From Thermosporothrix hazakensis (GTDB taxonomy: Bacteria > Chloroflexota > Ktedonobacteria > Ktedonobacterales > Ktedonobacteraceae): a DNA stretch of 64,000 bases. Below the pieces are notes generated by a model. The model saw only the letters and a program-made list of their open reading frames with translations, was not told where the DNA came from and did not search any database. The translations under genes and the position numbers were made by a program. The stretch is from NCBI RefSeq assembly GCF_003253565.1, contig NZ_QKUF01000011.1:1-64000 (forward strand), in the 5' to 3' direction. The first letter of the stretch is position 1, and every line of letters begins with the position of its first letter. Positions 1 through 7,373 of the stretch are shown here, piece after piece.

Positions 1-262
1 TGCAATGCTCATAGAAGCGGGAGATGGCAGCCCACGCCCGATCAGCGGCAGCTTGCCGGGCCTGCGAGTTGAGGGAGAGCGCAAAAGGGAACTGTCTGGC
101 CAGCACAGCACAATACCGCTGCAGATCATTCCTGGAGATGCCACGTGCATCCATCCAGAGGCGCAGGCACGTATTGCGAATGAACTGGGTGGTGCGGATG
201 GCTTCCTCGATGGCGGCGAATTGCGCTTTCGACCCATCGAGCTTGTCTTCGTAGATCAGCAT
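1..262 (-). CDS. tnpB: TnpB / IS605 OrfB-family protein, N-terminal part, cut by the window edge
   Basis: Reading leftward from an ATG at 262, 87 codons stay open to the window edge. The product starts MLIYEDKLDGSK and contains FIRNTCLRLWMD and LNSQARQAAADRAW, the usual amino-terminal signature of IS200/IS605-family OrfB (TnpB), an RNA-guided nuclease encoded by transposons. A good ribosome site (AAGGAGC, then ATG) precedes the start. The RuvC-like catalytic domain, zinc finger and any omega RNA at the 3' end lie outside the window, so activity cannot be judged. No TnpA is visible on this side. Confidence 0.85.
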   Translation of the reverse strand, partial: MLIYEDKLDGSKAQFAAIEEAIRTTQFIRNTCLRLWMDARGISRNDLQRYCAVLARQFPFALSLNSQARQAAADRAWAAISRFYEHC

Positions 263-430
263 CCCTTGCTCCTTGTTCGTCCTCACTATCTTCGCGTATC
301 CTAACACAACGATTGTCTTCTGTCAAGCGAAGGGGAACGTCCTGCCGCTGCTGGCTTCCTGCGCCATCCATCCCCTTGGCTGAAGCCAGCGGCCTTCTGC
401 CGCTTTTTGGTAAACTAGCTCTCTTGTCAG

Positions 431-465
431 CCGCCTCACTGGGTACGGTGAGGCGGTTTTTCTTT
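431..465 (+). terminator. intrinsic terminator
   Basis: CCGCCTCAC (431-439) pairs with GTGAGGCGG (448-456), a perfect 9-bp stem, followed by TTTTTCTTTT. It is oriented rightward although no rightward gene precedes it in the window, so the gene it served may lie beyond or have been displaced by the TnpB element. Confidence 0.8.
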
Positions 466-576
466 TGGTACTTTTCAGCTATTTGAACCCTTTTCTCAAG
501 CCATGCGTAGTAATGGAAGAAGGAAATGTATCGCGATCGCATGTTACAGGGCCTGGCTGGTGGATCCGCGCTGTTG

Positions 577-605
577 TTCACATTGCCCCTGAAGCGTGGT
601 ATGAT
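577..605 (+). promoter_or_regulatory. sigma-70-type promoter for the Pro-rich membrane protein
   Basis: TTCACA, a 17-bp spacer, then TATGAT with an extended -10 (TGG before it). It lies about 105 bp upstream of the start codon at 711. Confidence 0.55.
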
Positions 606-710
606 ACATGCGATTTCTTTGTACAGATCTAGATACTTCGTTCTGATCAAGAGAGGGCGCTATTTCTGCCCATCTGTCATCTCGTATTTTGTTAGCAGGG
701 AGGTCTAACA

Positions 711-1709
711 ATGTCATCTCCATATGATAACATGCCACCACAGGGACCATATCAGGGGGGAGGAGAGTATCCGCCACCTCCTCCGGGGCAGCCGTACCCG
801 CCTATGGAGCCAACTCAGTACGCCCCTCAAGGGGGAAGTGGTTCATATTCGCCGCCGCCACCACCGCCATATCAGGGGCAGCCATATCCGCAGCAGCCGC
901 CTCCGTACCCGCAACCCAATTACGGACCAGGGATGCAGCCTCCGTATCCGCCGCCACAGAAGCGTAACAATAATGGACTCATCATCGGTTGTGTGGTTGC
1001 TCTGATTATCGTTCTGGTCGCGGGTATCGGGTTGGTTGCCTGGGCGATTAACCAGCCGGACGACAACCGCAAGACCGATACGAAAGGGACGCCAACCGTG
1101 GAGGCAACTGCAACGGCAGCACCAACAGAGACGACCACAACGTCGGGTGACAACGGCTACCCCTTCAGTACCGATCAGGCCTTTGATGAGCCGCTCACCT
1201 CTGACACAAGCACATGGTACACCGGCTCTGGATGCGGCTTTAAGAACGGTGCCTATGAGATGTCCGAGAAAGAGAAGGACTACTACCTGATGTGTAGCCG
1301 CGACACCAACTTTACCAATTACACGTATGAGGTAACGGTGAAGGCAATAACCGGTGCAAATAATACAATGGCCGGTCTCCTCGCTGACTCAAATAATGTT
1401 GAGAAAACGGCTTATATGTTTGTCGTGTCGAAAGATGGCAACAGCTATGGCATCTACAAGCACGATGAGGGCGCCAAGCAGGGCGATCAGTTTAAGATCC
1501 TGAAAGAGAACGACCTGCCCACAAAGATCAGTTTCCCGGTCAGACTGGGTGTGAAGGCCGACGACTCCGAGCTGACCTTTTTTGTGGAAGGGAAAAAGCT
1601 GACCTCGATTCCGCGCGAGTCTTCAAAGGGACAGATCGGAACCTCGATCCTGTGCGGCTCCTCTCCGTCCACTGCCGACTTCATTAATGCCAAACTTTGG
1701 AATCTCTAA
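711..1709 (+). CDS. Pro-rich single-pass membrane protein with extracellular concanavalin-like domain (hypothetical)
   Basis: 332 residues. Residues 1-85 are a low-complexity cytoplasmic segment rich in Pro, Tyr, Gly and Gln with PPPPP and PYP repeats. A hydrophobic helix at about 89-112 (GLIIGCVVALIIVLVAG) follows a basic KRNNN, so the N-terminus is probably inside. A Thr/Ala-rich linker (118-146) leads to an exported domain of about 180 residues whose alternating strands (YTYEVTVKAI, FPVRLGVKAD, LTFFVEGKKL) resemble concanavalin-like or DUF1080-like beta sandwiches. The role is unknown; a surface or sensing protein is possible. Start supported by GGGAGG ten bases upstream. It stands alone, bounded by terminators. 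Confidence 0.8.
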   Translation: MSSPYDNMPPQGPYQGGGEYPPPPPGQPYPPMEPTQYAPQGGSGSYSPPPPPPYQGQPYPQQPPPYPQPNYGPGMQPPYPPPQKRNNNGLIIGCVVALIIVLVAGIGLVAWAINQPDDNRKTDTKGTPTVEATATAAPTETTTTSGDNGYPFSTDQAFDEPLTSDTSTWYTGSGCGFKNGAYEMSEKEKDYYLMCSRDTNFTNYTYEVTVKAITGANNTMAGLLADSNNVEKTAYMFVVSKDGNSYGIYKHDEGAKQGDQFKILKENDLPTKISFPVRLGVKADDSELTFFVEGKKLTSIPRESSKGQIGTSILCGSSPSTADFINAKLWNL

Positions 1710-1720
1710 TCTGTACAAAA

Positions 1721-1754
1721 GCCACGTGTCATGTTCGGGCACGTGGCATTTTTG
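1721..1754. terminator. bidirectional terminator
   Basis: GCCACGTG (1721-1728) pairs with CACGTGGC (1740-1747). It is followed by ATTTTTG on the plus strand and by TTTTGT on the minus strand, so it can end both the Pro-rich protein and the convergent hemolysin III gene. Confidence 0.85.
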
Positions 1755-1769
1755 TATGTCCATTGGGCT

Positions 1770-2435
1770 TCAGACGCGCGGGAAAGGAAGCGCCCAGATC
1801 CAGACGCAGGCGGTAAAGGCCACGCTTCCGGCAATCACAAACAGGTGAAAGATCTCATGATAGCCCCAGACGCGTGGAAAAGGATTGGGCTTCTTGATTG
1901 CATAAATGATCGCGCCAAGCGTATAGAGCACGCCACCCAGAAGCAGTATGCCAACAGCCACCCAGGGGAGCACGGCCAGAAACGCCGGAAGCGCAAAAAC
2001 GACCTCCCACCCCATGCAGACATAGAGCAGAGCCGTGACCCAACGCGGCAGATGCAGCGTAAAGACGGCCAGGCAGACACCGAGCGTTGCAAGCACCCAG
2101 ATACTGATGAGCAGCGCGGGCCGCACCCAACCTGACAGGATATTGAAGCAAAGAGGCGTGTAGGTTCCGGCGATCAGTACAAAGATGTTTGCGTGATCAA
2201 GCGCACGCCAGAAGCGCCGCCGTTCAGGCGTCCAGGTCACAATATGATAAATTGCACTGATGGTATACAATTCGATCATACTGAGACCAAAAACCAGCAT
2301 TGAAATCATGCGTGCGAGATCCTCTCGACTGAGCCAGCAGAGGATGATTGTAACAATCAGTGAAGCGACAGCCGCAAGCGCATGAGACCAGCCACGCAGA
2401 AGCGGCTTCACTGGCTTGCTGATCGAGTAATTCAT
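1770..2435 (-). CDS. hemolysin III / PAQR-family membrane protein
   Basis: 221 residues with about seven membrane helices, the usual size of the HlyIII/YqfA (PAQR) family. Diagnostic motifs are SAIYHI near residue 62, LDHANIF near 79 and the carboxy-terminal GYHEIFHLFV, whose His, Asp and His residues form the metal site shared with adiponectin receptors. The family is linked to membrane-lipid and membrane-energetics homeostasis in bacteria; the exact reaction is unsettled. Start ATG at 2435 has an AAAAGGGGG ribosome site. It ends at the shared terminator. Confidence 0.92.
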   Translation of the reverse strand: MNYSISKPVKPLLRGWSHALAAVASLIVTIILCWLSREDLARMISMLVFGLSMIELYTISAIYHIVTWTPERRRFWRALDHANIFVLIAGTYTPLCFNILSGWVRPALLISIWVLATLGVCLAVFTLHLPRWVTALLYVCMGWEVVFALPAFLAVLPWVAVGILLLGGVLYTLGAIIYAIKKPNPFPRVWGYHEIFHLFVIAGSVAFTACVWIWALPFPRV

Positions 2436-2534
2436 GAACGTGTATCCCCCTTTTCACCATCTTATCATAGTATACGATGAAGCGGCGCGGAATGCTGCGT
2501 TGCTGGCTAACAGCTCGCTTCGTTTTGCGGGGGA

Positions 2535-3023
2535 TTACAATTCTTTCCAGCGGGCCCGGCTGTTTGGCTCGTTCTGCGTCCAGAGCTCTATCAGCTCTTC
2601 CATGCGTTGTAAGAGGTCGGGTTCAGGGGCCTGCATACGTTCGACTTGCTTGAGCGTGGTCATACCGGGAGGGTGATGCAGCTCGCAGCGCAGGCCTCCC
2701 CACAGGTCATCATTCAGCACCCACACCACGCGCGTGATATAGGCGAACAGGAAGGCAACCGTGCACATCAGACAGGGCTCCATTGTGGTATACAGTGTGC
2801 TGCGGTGGCGGTTCTCGGGCTGCATCAGCAGGCTGCCTGCCTCACGAATCGCGACCACCTCAGCATGCGCGGTATAATCGCCATCGGTGTACACGCGGTT
2901 GCGCCCTTTGCTGAGAATTTGCCCGTCTGGCCCAACGATGACCGCACCGACGGGAAAGGTGCCTTCCAGTGCAGCACGCTCGGCTTCTTGCATTGCCAGT
3001 TCCAGATAGAAACGGTCGTTCAT
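2535..3023 (-). CDS. nucleoside deaminase (cytidine/guanine/tRNA-adenosine deaminase superfamily)
   Basis: 162 residues. Zinc-site motifs are HAEV (His53, proton-shuttle Glu55) and PCLMC (Cys84, Cys87), the CDA-superfamily signature. The substrate cannot be assigned from sequence alone; length and the TMEPCLMC context fit guanine deaminase or TadA-like enzymes. The open frame extends upstream to 3173, but the start at 3023 is chosen because AAGGAG lies properly spaced before it and the family usually begins here with an MxDxF-like segment. It is transcribed toward hemolysin III, about 100 bp away. Confidence 0.9.
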   Translation of the reverse strand: MNDRFYLELAMQEAERAALEGTFPVGAVIVGPDGQILSKGRNRVYTDGDYTAHAEVVAIREAGSLLMQPENRHRSTLYTTMEPCLMCTVAFLFAYITRVVWVLNDDLWGGLRCELHHPPGMTTLKQVERMQAPEPDLLQRMEELIELWTQNEPNSRARWKEL

Positions 3024-3142
3024 CACTGCGCTGTCTCCTTTTTCTAGCATTGATCTCCCTGATAGAAAGTATACTGAAATAAGCAAATAGCGCAGATTTT
3101 CTTTTTTTATCAAATACCACGTCCTCGAATAGAATGAAAAGT

Positions 3143-3178
3143 GAAGAAAACGTGTAGCCGTTCGCACAGCCACACGTT
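3143..3178 (-). terminator. terminator of the LysM-CHAP gene
   Basis: On the minus strand AACGTGTGGC pairs with GCTACACGTT around a ten-base loop (plus-strand arms 3149-3158 and 3169-3178), followed by TTTTCTTC. It begins ten bases after the stop codon. Confidence 0.7.
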
Positions 3179-3188
3179 CTTGCAGACA

Positions 3189-3902
3189 CTAGTAGACGAA
3201 GGCTACTCCGTTGCCAGGCCACGCGGTGGTATAGGTGACGCTGGTTGGATTCGCGCCCCAGTTGGTGTTACTGACCGTCACCGAGCCATTGCTGTTCACT
3301 CGCTCGACAATGCCCACATGACCGAGCCAGGACGCTCCCTGTACATTAGGCTGAAACACGATGATCGAGCCCGGGACAGGGCTGTATGAGACACGCCATC
3401 CGAAGTCACGCGCCCGATTGACCCATTGCCAGGCATCCGAATTCGTCGTCCAGGGGACATAAACACCGTGCAACTGGTAGTATCGTTGATTGGCCCACCA
3501 TGTGCACTGAGGGAATGCGAACCAGTTCCCCGAGCCCCTTGTTTTGGGCAGGGTATAGCTAAAGGGCGTCGGGGCCTTGCTTTGTGGCTTCGCCCCGGGG
3601 ATGCAGATGCGCTGTTGCACATAGATAAGATTTGGATTTGCCAGTTTATTGTAGTCGGCGAGGCGCTGATAGGTCGTCTTGTAGCGTGCCGCGATGCCGC
3701 TCAACGTATCGCCACCCCGCACGATATAGGACTGATCACCCGAACTGCATGGTGTTGCCGCAAACGTATCGAGAATTCGATCCCCAAAGAGCCCGAACAC
3801 GCCCAGGAGCATCGCCAGCAGGACCACGGCATTCGCCAGCACCAGGCTGATTGTTCGATGCTCCCTGATCTGCTGCCAGAATCCCGGCAGGGCATAGTTC
3901 AT
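3189..3902 (-). CDS. LysM-CHAP cell-wall hydrolase, membrane-anchored or secreted
   Basis: 237 residues. A signal-anchor helix (about 18-40, VLANAVVLLAMLLGVFGLF) is followed by one LysM peptidoglycan-binding module (about 58-102, YIVRGGDTLSGIA) and a CHAP amidase/endopeptidase domain (about 125-237). The catalytic pair is visible as Cys133 in FPQCTWWAN and His195 in LGHVGIVE. Predicted to cleave peptide cross-links or the amide bond of peptidoglycan outside the membrane. The frame runs up to 3983, but AAAAGGAGG sits before the ATG at 3902, which is taken as the start. Confidence 0.9.
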   Translation of the reverse strand: MNYALPGFWQQIREHRTISLVLANAVVLLAMLLGVFGLFGDRILDTFAATPCSSGDQSYIVRGGDTLSGIAARYKTTYQRLADYNKLANPNLIYVQQRICIPGAKPQSKAPTPFSYTLPKTRGSGNWFAFPQCTWWANQRYYQLHGVYVPWTTNSDAWQWVNRARDFGWRVSYSPVPGSIIVFQPNVQGASWLGHVGIVERVNSNGSVTVSNTNWGANPTSVTYTTAWPGNGVAFVY

Positions 3903-4230
3903 AACATGTGCCTCCTTTTCAGGTTTCAATAGACATATTTTTGTCTGCAATGGTGATAATAGTGAGATATGCTGATCTTTCATGAAATGGCGTGAATCAT
4001 AGGAGAAAGGGCCTAATCGAGAGGGTACGTCTTAACCACAAGCATGCGCATGCAGCGAGATATTCCTTTATAAAAGGAATGAATCTTCAAAAAGGCGAAT
4101 ATCCACGACAGTATAAAGGGAAAAACCTGCTCCATCCATTTCCCTATTTCTGTATTGTCATCTTCTGCTTTCAGGACATTTTGTATGAACTCTGCCGTTC
4201 AGATAGTATTGTGTTGCTTGTGCGCTCCAG
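3903..4230. other. gene-free divergent region
   Basis: Upstream of the CHAP gene (leftward) and of the first damaged PH-like gene (rightward). The only clear structure is a palindrome at 4062-4080 (ATTCCTTT, ATA, AAAGGAAT), which could be an operator or a small hairpin. No strong promoter pair was found. Confidence 0.4.
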
Positions 4231-4425
4231 ATGCTTGTACTTGGCCTGGGGAGCCAGTTGCTGCCATTATATCAACTACTCGTGGTTGTTGCGGTGAGCG
4301 TGGTGCTGTTCTGTCTGTTCGGCCCGGGATCTTTCTTCCAGTGGCGCCGCTATCAACGCGTCAATCGGAATCGTGCGCGAGCGCTTGAAAAGCCGAATGA
4401 GATAGCGTTCCCGGCAAAATGCTGA
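4231..4425 (+). CDS. N-terminal fragment of a membrane PH-like protein (paralogue A, out of frame with the rest)
   Basis: 64 codons with one hydrophobic helix (about 10-30) and a basic tail (FQWRRYQRVNRNRARALEK). The corresponding region of the neighbouring paralogue reads FFWRYLWRIDIWKRIAERRAEAL, so this is the amino-terminal part of the same kind of protein. It ends by a stop that overlaps the next frame by 7 nt at an AAAATGCTGA junction. No good ribosome site precedes the ATG. Either a frameshifted gene or an unusual translationally coupled pair. Confidence 0.5.
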   Translation: MLVLGLGSQLLPLYQLLVVVAVSVVLFCLFGPGSFFQWRRYQRVNRNRARALEKPNEIAFPAKC

Positions 4426-4928
4426 CTCTCGACGCCATCTCGTTCTCATTGCCTCTCCGCGTGGAATATCAGAAAATGCGACAAATCTGGTGGTTGAACC
4501 TTATAGCATATGTTGGACTATATCTCATACTTTTTCTGCAATTGCTGAATAGCAGAAGCTTTTTCGCGTGCGTATTGCTGAGTATGTACCTGTGGCTGCT
4601 TCCTTTCTGGCTGAATTCCATGCTACGGGCACGGCGTCAGAAAGAGTCTGACAGGCTGTTACTGGACGAGCAAGGACTTTTTTCGCGTTGCATGGGGCAG
4701 GGGCGCTCGATCCGTTGGGATGAGGTGCGATTGTTTGCTTGCTATCGCATAGATACCCAATACTCTGAGCTGGTGAACGAGCAGTCTGTTGTGCACTGGA
4801 GGGTTCCGCTAGAGGGGATACAGGAGACGAAGCCGTTCGTGGCGATGTCTCAGGCTGAGCTCTTTCGACAGGTAAATCGGGTTGTGCTGACGCGCATACC
4901 GGGCGTCCGCTGCTTGAACGAACCATAG
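4419..4928 (+). CDS. membrane PH-like domain protein, C-terminal part (paralogue A)
   Basis: 169 residues. Two hydrophobic helices (about 25-45 and 48-66) precede a soluble domain with LLLDEQGLFSRCMGQG, IRWDEVRLFACYRI and LVNEQSVVHWRVP. These align with IVSEQGISLRGQTMG, GWDEMRLFVTYYR and LANEQQVIRWRAS of the gene at 5042-5800, so the two are tandem duplicates. The layout, two helices plus a small beta-rich domain, resembles bacterial PH-domain membrane proteins. Function unknown. Its amino-terminal helix lies in another frame at 4231-4425. Confidence 0.65.
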   Translation: MLTLDAISFSLPLRVEYQKMRQIWWLNLIAYVGLYLILFLQLLNSRSFFACVLLSMYLWLLPFWLNSMLRARRQKESDRLLLDEQGLFSRCMGQGRSIRWDEVRLFACYRIDTQYSELVNEQSVVHWRVPLEGIQETKPFVAMSQAELFRQVNRVVLTRIPGVRCLNEP

Positions 4929-4947
4929 TGGATGAAAGAAGCGTGAA

Positions 4948-5160
4948 ATGAAAAAGCTATTTGACCCGCTCAGGAAGGAGGTCTTGTGGGTGCTGATCTG
5001 GCGTGCCTGTTTCTGCGCGTGCGTGTTGATCGGCCCATACGTTGCGCCCGGAGACCTCATTTCTTGCCGTGCTTGGCCGGATCTGGTCCTTGCTTATGGT
5101 TGCCAGTGCGTTTTTCTGGCGCTACCTGTGGCGAATCGACATCTGGAAGCGTATCGCTGA
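4948..5160 (+). CDS. N-terminal fragment of the second membrane PH-like protein (paralogue B, frameshifted)
   Basis: From an ATG at 4948 the frame encodes MKKLFDPLRKEVLWVLIW and a hydrophobic helix (about 12-33). From about codon 33 the plausible protein continues instead in the frame of 5042-5800, while this frame becomes Cys-rich and unlike a protein. A single-base indel between about 5040 and 5090 would join the two. Confidence 0.45.
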   Translation: MKKLFDPLRKEVLWVLIWRACFCACVLIGPYVAPGDLISCRAWPDLVLAYGCQCVFLALPVANRHLEAYR

Positions 5161-5800
5161 GCGTCGGGCGGAGGCGCTGTCGAACGAGGAAGCAGGCAAC
5201 CGTGCGGAAGAGCAGCCAGTTGCTGACTCCGATGTGCTCCCTCTGCCAGTCACGATTCATCTGCGCTGGACGCCGCTTGCGTGGGTCTTGATCTGGTTCG
5301 CCGTTGTCGGGCTGATGCTCTTTGCCGGATTAGCTGCTTCCGATTCCCAATGGTGGACAGTATTGCCTACCTGCTCCGTGGCGTTGCTTGTATTGATAGC
5401 CCTGTATTATGCGGTGCGCACGAGACCGCAGAAACTCATCGTTAGCGAGCAGGGAATCAGCCTGCGTGGCCAGACGATGGGATGGGACGAGATGCGCCTG
5501 TTCGTCACCTATTACAGGCCGCTCACTATGTATACGCGCGTTCAGCTCTACGAGCTGGCGAACGAGCAGCAGGTAATCCGCTGGCGCGCGAGCAGTGGAG
5601 TATTGCTTGCCACGCAAAGCAGCGCAGGAGACTCCCCAAAAGACGTGTATCGACGCCTGAATCAGCTTTTTGTGGCTCGCACAGACCTGCCGCTGCTTGA
5701 TCTGGATATTCCGTTGTTGCCAGCATCCTTGACACTGCCACTGCTCAAAAAGCAGGAGTCAGCGAAGACTACACCTGACTTCCCGCCTCATCCTCGATGA
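5042..5800 (+). CDS. membrane PH-like domain protein (paralogue B)
   Basis: 252 residues as it stands, from a TTG codon without a strong ribosome site, so the true start is probably the ATG at 4948 in another frame. One hydrophobic segment near the start (about 8-25), two more helices (about 77-118), then a beta-rich domain with QGISLRGQTMGWDEM and YELANEQQVIRWRAS shared with paralogue A. The last 32 bp overlap the convergent deformylase gene tail to tail. Function unknown. Confidence 0.65.
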   Translation: MRPETSFLAVLGRIWSLLMVASAFFWRYLWRIDIWKRIAERRAEALSNEEAGNRAEEQPVADSDVLPLPVTIHLRWTPLAWVLIWFAVVGLMLFAGLAASDSQWWTVLPTCSVALLVLIALYYAVRTRPQKLIVSEQGISLRGQTMGWDEMRLFVTYYRPLTMYTRVQLYELANEQQVIRWRASSGVLLATQSSAGDSPKDVYRRLNQLFVARTDLPLLDLDIPLLPASLTLPLLKKQESAKTTPDFPPHPR

Positions 5801-6299
5801 TGATATCTTCGCCGGGTTTCACCTCGCGTAGATCCTCAGGGCGGTCGAGGAGATCCAGAAAGAGAATGCCATTTAGATGATCTGTTTCGTGTTGAAGTGC
5901 CCATGCGAAATAGCCATTTGCCTTCACGCGAAGCGGTTTCCCTTTGATATCCTGCCCTTTGACGATCACGTGTTCAGCGCGGCGCACATTGACCCCATAA
6001 TAGCCGGGGATGCTCAGGCAGGCATCGACGCCGACCTGTTCGCCCTCTGCTTTGACGATCTCTGGATTGGCGATCGCAACCTTATGGTGTTTGCCAGTAT
6101 CGGGATCATCCAGCTCGACCACAAAGAGGCGGATTGGGAGTCCGATCTGCGGCGCAGCGAGCCCGGCACCATGTGCCTGATGCATGGTCTCAAACATATC
6201 ATCAACAAGTTTTTTCAATGATGTATCAAACGTGCGAATCTTTTTTGCCTTCTCTCGGAGAATAGGGTCTCCGAGGAGCACGATCTTGCGTATTGCCAT
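5769..6299 (-). CDS. def: peptide deformylase
   Basis: 176 residues, normal for the family. Removes the formyl group from the starting methionine of new proteins in the cytoplasm, using a metal held by Cys94, His137 and His141. Motif 1 GAGLAAPQ (44-51) and motif 3 QHETDHLNG (136-144, catalytic Glu138) are intact. Motif 2 reads VDACLSIPG rather than the usual EGCLS: Gly is replaced by Ala and the preceding Glu by Asp. The ATG at 6299 has AAGGAG upstream; an in-frame upstream extension to 6356 lacks one. It lies 23 bp downstream of an XRE regulator and is probably co-transcribed with it. Confidence 0.95.
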   Translation of the reverse strand: MAIRKIVLLGDPILREKAKKIRTFDTSLKKLVDDMFETMHQAHGAGLAAPQIGLPIRLFVVELDDPDTGKHHKVAIANPEIVKAEGEQVGVDACLSIPGYYGVNVRRAEHVIVKGQDIKGKPLRVKANGYFAWALQHETDHLNGILFLDLLDRPEDLREVKPGEDIIIEDEAGSQV

Positions 6300-6322
6300 T
6301 CTGTCTGCTCCTTTTTGACACG

Positions 6323-6589
6323 CTACACGGCTGCAACGATGGGATCTTCTTCCCATTCAAGCAGGTCGTTCATGCTCACAGGAAAAAAGTGATTGAAGAA
6401 CGTCAGCAGCCTATCGAGCGTTGCAAAATCAACGCGCTGGCTGCGCCCTCGATGCAGCGCCACAATCACGCTGAGAGAGACCCCGCTTTCGTCCGCAAGC
6501 CGGCGCAGGCTAATTGGCGCCTGTCCTTTTTGGGCTAGCTCAAGGTTGAGTCTGGCAAGAAGAATGCGCAGACGGCAGGAGACTGGCAT
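6323..6589 (-). CDS. small XRE-family (Cro/CI-type HTH) regulator
   Basis: 88 residues, almost entirely one helix-turn-helix domain: ISLRRLADESGVSLSVIVALHRGRSQRVDFATLDRLLTFF, where SGVSLSVI is the recognition region. GGAGG precedes the ATG at 6589. First gene of a probable two-gene unit with peptide deformylase, an uncommon pairing because def is usually linked to fmt. The promoter overlaps repeated CCAGTAC sequences, which would suit autoregulation. Confidence 0.8.
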   Translation of the reverse strand: MPVSCRLRILLARLNLELAQKGQAPISLRRLADESGVSLSVIVALHRGRSQRVDFATLDRLLTFFNHFFPVSMNDLLEWEEDPIVAAV

Positions 6590-6630
6590 TGAACGTTCCT
6601 CCCTCTGAAATACAGCAAGTTTCCAGTACA

Positions 6631-6659
6631 AGCATACCAGTACTGTTGTGGAATGTCAA
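6631..6659 (-). promoter_or_regulatory. promoter and possible operator of the XRE-def unit
   Basis: On the minus strand TTGACA (6654-6659), a 17-bp spacer and TATGCT (6631-6636) with an extended -10 TGG. CCAGTAC occurs twice on the plus strand, at 6623-6629 and 6637-6643, flanking the -10. AGTAC (6625-6629) and GTACT (6640-6644) also form an inverted pair. Confidence 0.65.
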
Positions 6660-6719
6660 TACATTGCACTGACTTCGCACCTGCTTGTATTGCATAGGTG
6701 GGCAGAGCGTTGTGACTTC

Positions 6720-6908
6720 TCATATCTGTGGAGGGATTGCGAATGGCCCGGCGCGAATGGTTGAGCGTCTTGAACGGTTCAGGAGCTGCAGTGGCCGAGG
6801 AAGGGTAAGGTGAGCCGCATGGCCTCCTTCGCGACACAGGTCGAAGCCGCACCAGAGCACCACCAGAAGCACCGTGAACCAGGCAACGAAGGAAAGCCAC
6901 ACGTCCAT
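6720..6908 (-). CDS. possible small single-pass membrane protein
   Basis: 62 codons from ATG at 6908: MDVWLSFVAWFTVLLVVLWCG is a plausible membrane helix, followed by a basic, soluble tail (LLNRSRRSTIRAG). GAGG lies about 11 bases before the ATG. No family recognised. Composition is more protein-like than the overlapping plus-strand frame, but the call rests on hydrophobicity alone. Confidence 0.4.
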   Translation of the reverse strand: MDVWLSFVAWFTVLLVVLWCGFDLCREGGHAAHLTLPRPLQLLNRSRRSTIRAGPFAIPPQI

Positions 6909-7034
6909 ACTGCACACAACCTCACGTTTCCAAAGCTGATACAGAGCACTGTCGTTTCAGTGTCTATTATTATGTACGATGAAACTTCCAAATGGGGACA
7001 TCATTTTTCACGAGTTTTTGGCATTCGAGAAAAA

Positions 7035-7063
7035 TTGACCCTTTTCTATCGGTCGTATAGTAT
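7035..7063 (+). promoter_or_regulatory. candidate promoter
   Basis: TTGACC, 17-bp spacer, TAGTAT. It points toward a short frame at 7095 and then the NADAR gene at 7374. Confidence 0.45.
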
Positions 7064-7094
7064 AGTAGCAAGCAGAGATTTGGAGCCAGGCCAC

Positions 7095-7259
7095 ATGTTT
7101 TGTAATGGCGCGGGCTTTGTGCACCGGTTCACAGCAGATCAATTGCGCGATAGGTTATCCTATGCATATTTGCAGCTTGAGGCGTTTCGGAGTGATGCAG
7201 AATGGAGTGGATCGGGCTTGATACGCCTTGCTGTGCTCCGTTGTCCCCGATCTTTGTGA
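7095..7259 (+). CDS. possible short ORF (54 residues, unknown)
   Basis: ATG at 7095 has GGAG nine bases upstream and lies just after a promoter-like sequence. It encodes MFCNGAGFVHRFTADQLRDR and then a mixed segment. No family recognised; it may be leader sequence rather than a gene. Confidence 0.25.
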   Translation: MFCNGAGFVHRFTADQLRDRLSYAYLQLEAFRSDAEWSGSGLIRLAVLRCPRSL

Positions 7260-7373
7260 GCGCGAGGGGATAAAATCCCGACTGCGAATTGTTGTAAGTG
7301 GTAAGGTGTCTCAGAGGTGGGGGATGGTTTTCTTCAGGAAAGAGGAGAAAAACAGGAATGAGAGGATAATACT

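Larger units (their letters stand above)
263..710. other. gene-free stretch between tnpB and the Pro-rich membrane protein
   Basis: It holds two hairpins and the promoter of the next gene. The hairpin at 388-404 (AGCGGC, five-base loop, GCCGCT) could be the subterminal hairpin of the TnpB element's left end, since it lies upstream of tnpB; no tetranucleotide target could be confirmed. I see no convincing reading frame here. Confidence 0.5.

Noticed and set aside
126..650. 174-codon minus-strand frame
   Set aside because: It overlaps the clear TnpB frame and a terminator hairpin and looks unlike a protein.
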